Part shown: piece after piece, positions 11,818 through 20,800 of the stretch
How positions within the stretch are numbered: the first letter of the stretch is position 1
How the letters are laid out: every line of letters begins with the position of its first letter
Source: Mesocentrotus franciscanus
Lineage: Eukaryota; Echinodermata; Echinoidea; Camarodonta; Strongylocentrotidae
Assembly (NCBI GenBank): GCA_037976565.1
Contig: CP137666.1
Span: 7,490,582 to 7,554,581, forward strand
Reading direction: 5' to 3'
DNA length: 64,000 bases
Position numbers and translations under genes: made by a program
The notes under the pieces: model-generated
The model's database searches: none
The model's input: only the letters and a program-made list of their open reading frames with translations
What the model was told of the DNA's origin: nothing

Positions 11818-14800
11818 GTGAGCATACGAAATGTCAATGAAGGAAATTCCGAGTTCCTGACCCTTGATTTATACATTTTTAAACTTTACTGATGATTGAT
11901 ATAATCGATTTGAAATTAATTCACATTGTATAGTGCGTATAAAAAAGTGTACCCAGCTTCGGTAGCTTCTACTTGAGAAGTTATAACCTATATGACCTTG
12001 AATTACATTTCGTGGTAAAGGGTTACTAATATCTAATGACAGCATAATCATAATTGTCCTGCCACGGATGACTGAGCGGCAGGTTTTTCAAAAGTATTGT
12101 CAAAATCATCTTGTACCAAGTTTTGGCCTAAGTAACGATTGTGAGTCAAAAGCCATTATATGTGTGTGTCATCTCATTCCCCAAAACAATTGCTCACTTA
12201 TTTACAATGTTTATTAGGTAGTTGAAAAGAAAAGAAGTAAATATCAACTCAAACTCAAGGAAATGCATATTTCAAACAAAACTTATAATATTTTCTTCGT
12301 TACGATGATTACAATCTTGACTTTATTTGCATCCCTTGTTTAAGGTATCCCTTCCCATTGAATGATACAAAATGGTTAAGGTTTATTTGGGATGTTATCC
12401 CTTTATTGAAATTCTACTGTCAGTTTCTTTGATACTTACCATAATATGTGTTCCTTCTTGCAATTGGGTTAAGTAACATTAAATTTTTTGAGCGATTTGG
12501 ACGAGCAAGGGGGATGTGTCGGTGTGGAAGGGGGTGAAGGGGGACTAGGGGGTGTCCCTATAACACAGTAGGGATCTTGTTGATATTAATATTTGCGATC
12601 GGGCGATTGCATATCTTTGGTCTATTTTGCTTTAAAAGAAAAAAATTCTCATTCAAAAAATATGTTAAATGTATTGAATTTTGACAGAATCAGTGGTTAA
12701 CGTATCACTGGTAATGACAATGTTTCTATTAACCTACTTCTATCATTCATTTCATTTCATTCCATTTATTTCCACTTCTCATTAAAAAAACATATAACAA
12801 TTTACATACAATATCTGATTAACACAACAAAACAAGAAAATAGCACATCAATATTTAAAGAATTGAGAGCACCTAGAATTCATAAATGAGACTGTGGTGG
12901 AGCCAGCAGAGGCCATTAGGGACTTTTAGATTTTACACGACGAGAACGTGGACTGCCACGGTGACATCCTTTTAAGGTAATGTGACGTCCTTTTAAGGCA
13001 CTGCCGGGCACGGGCCAGTGCCTTGAAAGAATGGCACACGTCGCAGTCCACTACGTCGACGTGCAAATCTAAAAGTCCCTATTGACCTATCAAGGGCTGG
13101 TATCCAGGAATAAATTAAGTATATATAGTTAGGTAAAAAACATAGTTAAGTACACAACAAAAGGGAAACAGGCGGTCTGTGTGAAGGAAAAGTATACACA
13201 AAGAATAGTTGGGCATAAATACTTCAGGTGGTGTAGTAACGTTTTTAAAAAAATCAACATATTTTAGCATTTCAAAAGGCATTGTTTACATTTGCGTTTG
13301 AAAGAGGCAAGCGATGGGCTGTTTTTATGTCATCAGGTAATGAATTCCATAATTGAGGTCCCAAGTGTCGGACTGTCTGTCTGGACGATTCATACTTTAA
13401 CAATTGCACACGTGGTCTATTGCAATATTTAGTATTGTACTGATGCATTTCAGAGTTTAACATGAACATATGATTAAAAACCTGAGGCAACAAGTTGTTG
13501 AAAAATTTGTACATAAATAATGCAGTTTGCAATTTACAAATGTCAAAAATAGTTTAAGTTCTTAAACAGATGATCACTTGGTGTTCTGGGATGAGAGTTG
13601 GTAATTGCACGCAGAGCTCTTTTTGTAATACATATAGCTTATTTATTAAAGTATTTGCACATTTCCCCCATACTATATTACAATAAGAAAGATATGGCAA
13701 GAATAATGTGCTGTACAAATTGGTTAACATTCTCAGAGGAATAAAAGGCCTAATTCTATACAATACTCCAATGGCACGTGCTATTTCCCCCATGATTTCA
13801 TCAATATGACAAGACCAAGTCAGGCTTTCATCTACAGAAATTCCAAGAAATTTTATGCAGCATACCAGTACTCTATCAACCTTGTAATTATTAATATATA
13901 TATATCCTCAATTTCATCATTAAGATGTTTATTCCTTTTCTTAAACACCATACATTGAGTCTTTTTTTAATTGATCATAAGCTTGTTCGCTGCAAACCAT
14001 TCGTCAATTTTTGTACGAATAATGGCATTTAGTTCAGTTACACTTTTCCCATAAAAAAGGTGGTGTCATCAGCAAATATTGTAGGGCAAACGAGTTGAGT
14101 AACACATTGAACATCATTAATGTAAAGCAGAAATAGAAGGGGCCCTAATATTGAACACCTACAGAAATCTTGAGTAAAGACGACTTAATATCAGCCAAGT
14201 AAACAAACTGACTTCTGTTATTCAAATAGCTTTTTATCCACTCTAGACATACTCCCCTTAATCCATAATATTCAAATTTTTAAAATAATATGCCATGATA
14301 GATAATATCAAATGCCTTAGAAAGGTCAAGGAAGATACTAAAGGCAATATGTTTACTTTCAAAAGCATTATTTATATTATCAATAAATTCTAGTAACACC
14401 AGGGCAGTAGAGTGTCCTGAGCGAAACCCAAATTGTCTATTATATAGAATATTATATTTATTTATAAATGACATCAATTTAGTATAAACTAGTTTTTCAA
14501 AGATTTATGCCAAAATGGACAAAAGAGAAATAGGTCGATAATTTGAACTTTGATGCTTTTCTCCACCCTTATATAGAGGCAAGACTTTGGCCAATTTTAA
14601 CTTGTCAGGGAAGTGACCACTTTGTAGAGATACATTATAAATATGAGTTAAAGGAATAGCAATTATATGTATATATTTCCTGAGAACTTTAGAGTCAATA
14701 TCATCATAACCTGGACTCTTGCCATCGTTTAGTCCCAGTACTATATTTACAACATCGACCGTCCGTATGTCAGATAGAAATAATTAAGTAGGATAGTCGG

Positions 14801-17800
14801 GCGTACGGTGGCCTTGCGTGTTATTTACTCCAGGGGTGAAGCGGCCGGTAGCATCAGTCTGACCTTGCGTCTGCCTTAGTATTTTTCAAAAATCTACGGC
14901 CGCCGTAGGGACGCCCTAAGGCAACCGTGCGTCATCACTTCAAAGGCCGTGCGGCAGCCGCAGATTTTCTGTCTCCGCAAAATTCAAAATACGCTGTGCG
15001 GCTACCCTAACATATGTGACTGCTACCGTATGTGACTGAAGGAATGCTGCGGCGGCCCTATAATTGCTATTGGCCGTAGAAATTTACACCACACGGCCGC
15101 CGCGGCAAATGTGACCTAGGCATTAATTCATACTTTTCTGTCAAACATCTTCGAGGAGCATCACAGGGCTATCTTATGCCGCGGCTAAGGTCCATGAAGT
15201 TAGCCATGGCTAGCACATCGGTCATCAGCGCTAGCATTAGATCGAGATCATCGAGTTACCCTACAGATCGTTTACTGCTAGCCTAAAATTGATCAAATAG
15301 CTAAATCTAATCCTAATTAGTCTCATAATATAAACAAAATCAGCCTGTCACTTGAAACCTGCTCTAATATCTGTCAATCTTTATCAGGCTTTATTCACGC
15401 TTTCTTTCCATAATTTAATCTCTTGGAAGAATCTGTATTGGCTTTTCTACATTTTTATATTTTTGAAACTCTTTGAATAAGGATTGTTGTCCACTTACAG
15501 GGACGTATTTGCGATCGATGTAAAGCTTTCTCGGCTCCGCTCTCGAGAAAAAGGCCGTTTTCCAAGCTGCTTTGGCGGCGTGTAGTATAGTCGAAACTGT
15601 GATTGGCTTGCCCCGCGAACCGCTTTCGGCAAGTCATCTGTGATGACCATCTTTATAACCCTTCAAATGGCGGGTGTTCCGCATGATCTTCTCCTTGTCG
15701 CCGTAGCGGAGCACTCTACCCTTTATTGGGGTGGATCTCTCTGGGCTGCACATCCACGAAACCGCTGAAATCTAATTCCTTGCACCTCCTCCTCCTCAAA
15801 CTTCAAATTCTCTTTCATAAACTTCCTAACCACTTTCCTCGTATCTTCCGGTTCTTCCCGGCTTCCTCTCTCTGGGATCCCGAGAAAAACCAAGTTTTCT
15901 CGACCGCGTATACGTTGATCTTCTCCAGACCTCTCTCGAGACCAATCTCCTCTTTGGAAATTATTGATATTGCATTATGTGGTATCACCTCTGACTTTAA
16001 CTTTTCTGTCTCATTTGCATTAAATGTAATTGAAGCCACACTTTCGGTCAGTTTGCCTTGCACTTGCACCACGCGAGTTTTAGTGTCCATTATTGTGTAT
16101 CCATGTTCCCTAAAAAACCTGTTCAATTCATCCATATCCTGAATCAGGGTAAATTGATCCTTCATAAGATCCCGGAGCGACTCTGCATCAGCATCAGCGT
16201 CCCTAGGTCCGGTGGGTCCTGCCTGGCTAGCAGTGGTATTAAATGGTCGTTGCCTTTGTGTGCGTGTCACGGCTAATCGCTTCAAATTCATATTGATTAT
16301 GACTTTTTAATTAGGAGTTACCAAAGTTGGGTACACTTTTGTTTTTGTATACGCACTGTACAGTTGCGATCAAAATGTTACACTATCCTGCATGGTTAGG
16401 AAATGACACACATTTTACAGATATTTCTGCCAATTTTCATGTTGGTAAGTCGAGTAGGGTAGCATATTTAGTTTTGTATGGCTGTTTTTCCTTTTCAATG
16501 ATTGATAATAAGAGATTTAGTGCGTATTGCTTATGATATATTTATATATATATATATATATATATTTGTAAATGAAATGGGTCAATAAAATACCTTCACA
16601 ACCATATTGTTGGTCGCACTGCATTTAATTTACTTTATTATCGAGAATTACTTATATTAGGGCAGCCATCAGTTATAGGTTCTTAATGAATCCTTTTGTC
16701 CACTACCCTTGCGAAATGGATGTTTTTAGTCATATTTACATTTTACAGACTTTCTTGGCCAGAACATGATTATTTTCTTTTATTTCCATAAGTTTTGTAT
16801 CGAGTTTCAGGGACAGTCCTTGATATTCTTCACAGTGGCATAACAAGAATGAAAATGCTCACAAACTATTTTCAGCGCTATGAGGACTCTCCTTTCCTGC
16901 AACTTTAATCAAATAAGATATTTTTCCTTTTCCCTCATTGTTGCTTGTTGCTAGGTTCTGGTAATATGTCTAAAGAAGACACTGAGAAGAAACCTTCTAC
17001 CACTCTCTCAAGTGTAATCAGGGGAAAAGGCAACATGTTTTTCAGATCGGCTCGAGATCAAAGAAGTGACATGGTCAAATCTATAAGTTTCAAGGTATCG
17101 AATTTCATCACGTCGTCATGTAGACGTAGGTCTCACATAATTATATTATATTTGATTTGATTTATTGATTCCTTTGTCATTTATCTCATCTCTTTTCGAA
17201 CATACATGTTCAGGTGGATTAATGTGATATGCAATTATTGTTGGTTGTATAATGAAATGTTCAATTTTGTCTTATTCACAAGTACTTTGGAATGTATATA
17301 ATTTGTTTGTATTTTAAAGGGCCCCAACGAAAACCAGTGTATATGCTGATTGGGCTACCCTTTTATAAATATGTGAAATAAATAAATAAATAAATAATAT
17401 TTACATTTTTATACATTCACATTGATACACTTTTCCAATACAGTACATTAAAAAAAAGAGAAAAAAAGAAGAAAAAAAAGTAGATTCTTAAAGCATAATC
17501 AATATTAATTACTACATAAACAAGATTTAACAGGGCAACATCATAAGCATAACGTTTAATGTGCTTGCAGCCCTTAGATTAACTAAAATATAAATAGAAA
17601 AGGGAATGCGTGATTTGCTATTAAGAAAGATAGAAAAAGGGTAAGAACGCTAGTTTCTAAATACAACAATAGTAACACCTGTCGATATAATAATAAAGTT
17701 ATTGACGTCACAGTATAAAACTTATTTAGTTAGCTTATAAAATCCCTTTGCTTTCATTCTCATTGCAAACCATTTCAATAATCTAAATGTCATATATAAT

Positions 17801-20800
17801 AAGATAAAGTAGGACTTCCCTACGTTTTCTTTTTACAATGATTTCACATTCTCAACGATAAGGTGTTGAAAAAAAGTATATCATGCTTTTGCTCGACAAT
17901 TATCAAATGCAAAACCCCCGGAATCAACCAAAGCAAAACCATGTAATCGTTTATCACATCGGACAGCGTATTCAATAACTTATGCTAAGGCAAATCTGAC
18001 ATGTTTTGGGGGAAATCCTATTGCTCAGCCGTTTGTGACCTGAATTGCTTCATTCATCACCAAAATAATGCAAGATTGTTACATGTGCTGTAAGACCATC
18101 ATTTGCCGGACTTTGCATATCTTTCATGATTTATGAACAATTTGAGGATGAACATGGGTTCCTTTAATGAAAAACGTGTACGCGTAATGTAATTGTTGCA
18201 CCTTTTCCCCCCTTCAAAACGATCATTACAGTGGTAAAAGTCGAAGGACCGTAAAACTTGACATCAATAACGACTGCCTCAGATCTATGACAGATGTTCT
18301 TGTAGTCAAACATATGTAACGAGTTCATCAGTTGTATCAATAACTCTATATAATTTTTTTTTCTAGAGTGCCCTTGGATGTTACAAGAAGGCCTACGACT
18401 GGGCGTTTAGGGACGAGGATATGGTATCAGCGGCGAAAAACGCGGCAACCACTTCTTGGAGACTAGCTACGCTTAAGATGGCAACCGGATGTGCTTCTGA
18501 CCAAGAGGTATATAGATTTGATTTTGTTACATAATCCATAATAATGTATGCCTCTGATTTTTTTATTTCCAATTTTACATACATCTTTTTCATGCTTGGC
18601 CCCTTGTTCTGCTTTTTCATTAAATACTAAAAATTCAAAAATGTGTGATTGATTCCATCATAGAGGGATGAAAACCGACACGTCAGAGAAAATTTCAGTT
18701 TTAGGACATAGCAAAATGCATTTTTTCCTTAACATTGAAAAAAGCCAGTCCCTTATTCCTCGGTCTGCCAATGTACTCCAAACCGAATGAAAACTTTGCC
18801 ATTCCAGAGAACTTCAAGGTATTGGTTTTTGTTGTTGATGTTGTTGTTGTCTAGGAGTCGGTCTCATCAGTGAGACTGGGGTATATATATATATATACAT
18901 ATATATGTATTATGTTTCTTACAAGTTTTATTTCTAAATTCTAAATTCTATATATCCATATCGCATTTATGTAACATCGTCTATTTGGAGCCACAACGGC
19001 ATTGATCGATATTAAATTAACACGGAGTTAACACCCTTGTGACCCCAAACAGACGACTTGTTAAACGTGTCCGTTAATATCGATGTACATTGTGAAACCC
19101 GTATTCCATCATAAATAATGTGACGTATTAGCCCTGCATTGTTAATAATAAAACATGACTTTCATATCATTTTTGTTGGTAGTATCTATACAATTGTACA
19201 TACTATTACTTTCTTTGTTAATAATCATGATTTTTAATTAATTGATATTGAAACAGCATACATACAAACATGTATTTATCCACTATAAAACTCGTGAAAA
19301 CCCTGTGAATAAGTCTTAAAGGGGGCAATGGCATTCTTGGAAGGCACCAATATTTTTTAGGTCGAAGAAAGTTACATCTCTCCCCTTCCATTTCTTTCCC
19401 TCTCTCTCTTTTCCTTTTGTTCGCCATTCGACGGAGGAGGGGGGGGGGTTCCATGCTCCGTGTTACTACATCAACCACTAACACCAATGCGTTCTCTTTA
19501 CACTCTTTCAATGTTTTATACAGGTGATTCACGAATACTTCAGAGATGCTCTGCAGTACTTCAGCAATGCCTACCCAAAAAGAAACTGCAGAGGACAAGC
19601 CTGGGCCAAACATCTGGAGAAGTCAATTCAGGATTGCCTACATGATAACAGAACTTGGATCGAACCTCAGGATGAAGATGGTATAATATACACTTTTCAT
19701 AGTTTTCATTATTACATATTATATTCCATCAAAATTAACAATATTAACACAAAGGGGGAAAATAAGGAACAAAGTGGCGTGTTTAGGAATTGGTAAGTAA
19801 TGGGCCTGAGTTCCCGGGGCATATGCTCTCCCAGATAATCATCTAGAATTGTTTTCCTTCTTCAGTATGAGGTATGATTTGTTATAAAGTCTCGCTGGAA
19901 CTGCCTCATAGGTTATCTATTTATCTCTTTTTTCAATTGTCATGGATATTATTCATTATATTATTCATATTTTGTTTTACCTCGCTTCCTCTTGTTTGTT
20001 ATCATAATGTAGTCCGGTAGAAGTTTTTTCAGACCTGGAAAAGTTTTTGTTGTTGATTTGTGTTCTAGATGGGTATTGAAGTAAATTCAGCTTGGTTGCC
20101 AGCTTGGCAACCTTAGGCAATTTGTTTAATAGCCTAATTAGCATAATCTTCTAATTAGCATATGTGCAGAATGTAATAACGTTGCTAATCTTAATCCAGG
20201 AAGCCTGGAAAAATGGATAATATGACTTTTCAAGGGTCTTCCATGACGAGGAATACATTTATGACCCAATTTTTTTATTTTTAAGTAATGCAATTTATTG
20301 TCTTAAATAGCATAATTAGCATAATGAGCTAATTAGCATATGTATAATATATGGACTTCATTGTCATTGTTTATCTATAAAGCCTAAAAATGGTGCAATG
20401 CAACATTGTAAATCATTTTTGAAAGACTACACATTAATTCATGAGAAGATATTCCCTGTAGATGTAGTATAATTAGCCTAATTAGCATAATAATCTAATT
20501 AGCATATATGTGGAATATGTAATAATGTTGCGAATCTTAATCCAGGAAGCCTGAAAACATGAATAATATGACTTTTCCAGGGTTTTCCATGATGAGGAAT
20601 TCATTTATGACACCAGTTTTTATTTTTAAGTAATGCAATTGTCTTAAATAGCATAATTAGCATAATGAGCTAATTAGCATATGTACAATATATGGACTTC
20701 ATTGTCATTGTTTATCTATAAAGCCTAAAAATGGTGCAATGCTGTTGTTGTTGTTGTTGAGATTAATGGCGTTTCCATCGTCATTGGATGATTTTCGCCA

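Larger units (their letters stand above)
11931..16358. mobile_element. Tc1/mariner-type composite element in intron 1 of gene B
   Basis: Inverted ends with TAGTGCGTATAAAAAAGTG on the left and, reading inward, CAGTGCGTATACAAAAAC on the right, both followed by GTGTACCC. TA flanks at 11929-11930 and 16359-16360 fit a TA target duplication. Gene D carries the unoccupied site (...cacattgTAcag... near 62085), so the insertion postdates the B/D split. A relative lies at 37209-39083. No transposase ORF was found. It has collected a LINE, a hairpin MITE and a Tx1/L1-type ORF1 fragment. Confidence 0.8.
11818..16954 (+). other. Gene B intron 1
   Basis: 5137 bp, against 711 bp for the same intron in D. 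The excess is explained by the 4428-bp TA-flanked element at 11931-16358. The residual 709 bp aligns with D's intron, including a shared pyrimidine-rich acceptor (ttgttgcttgttgctag). Confidence 0.85.

Noticed and set aside
15726..16142. + strand 138-codon ORF
   Set aside because: It is antisense to the LINE ORF1 fragment, whose coiled coil and RRM motif are on the minus strand.
19218..19613. 131-codon minus-strand ORF overlapping gene B exon 4
   Set aside because: It covers the exon in antisense and has no motif; the + strand exon is supported by splice sites and by gene C.
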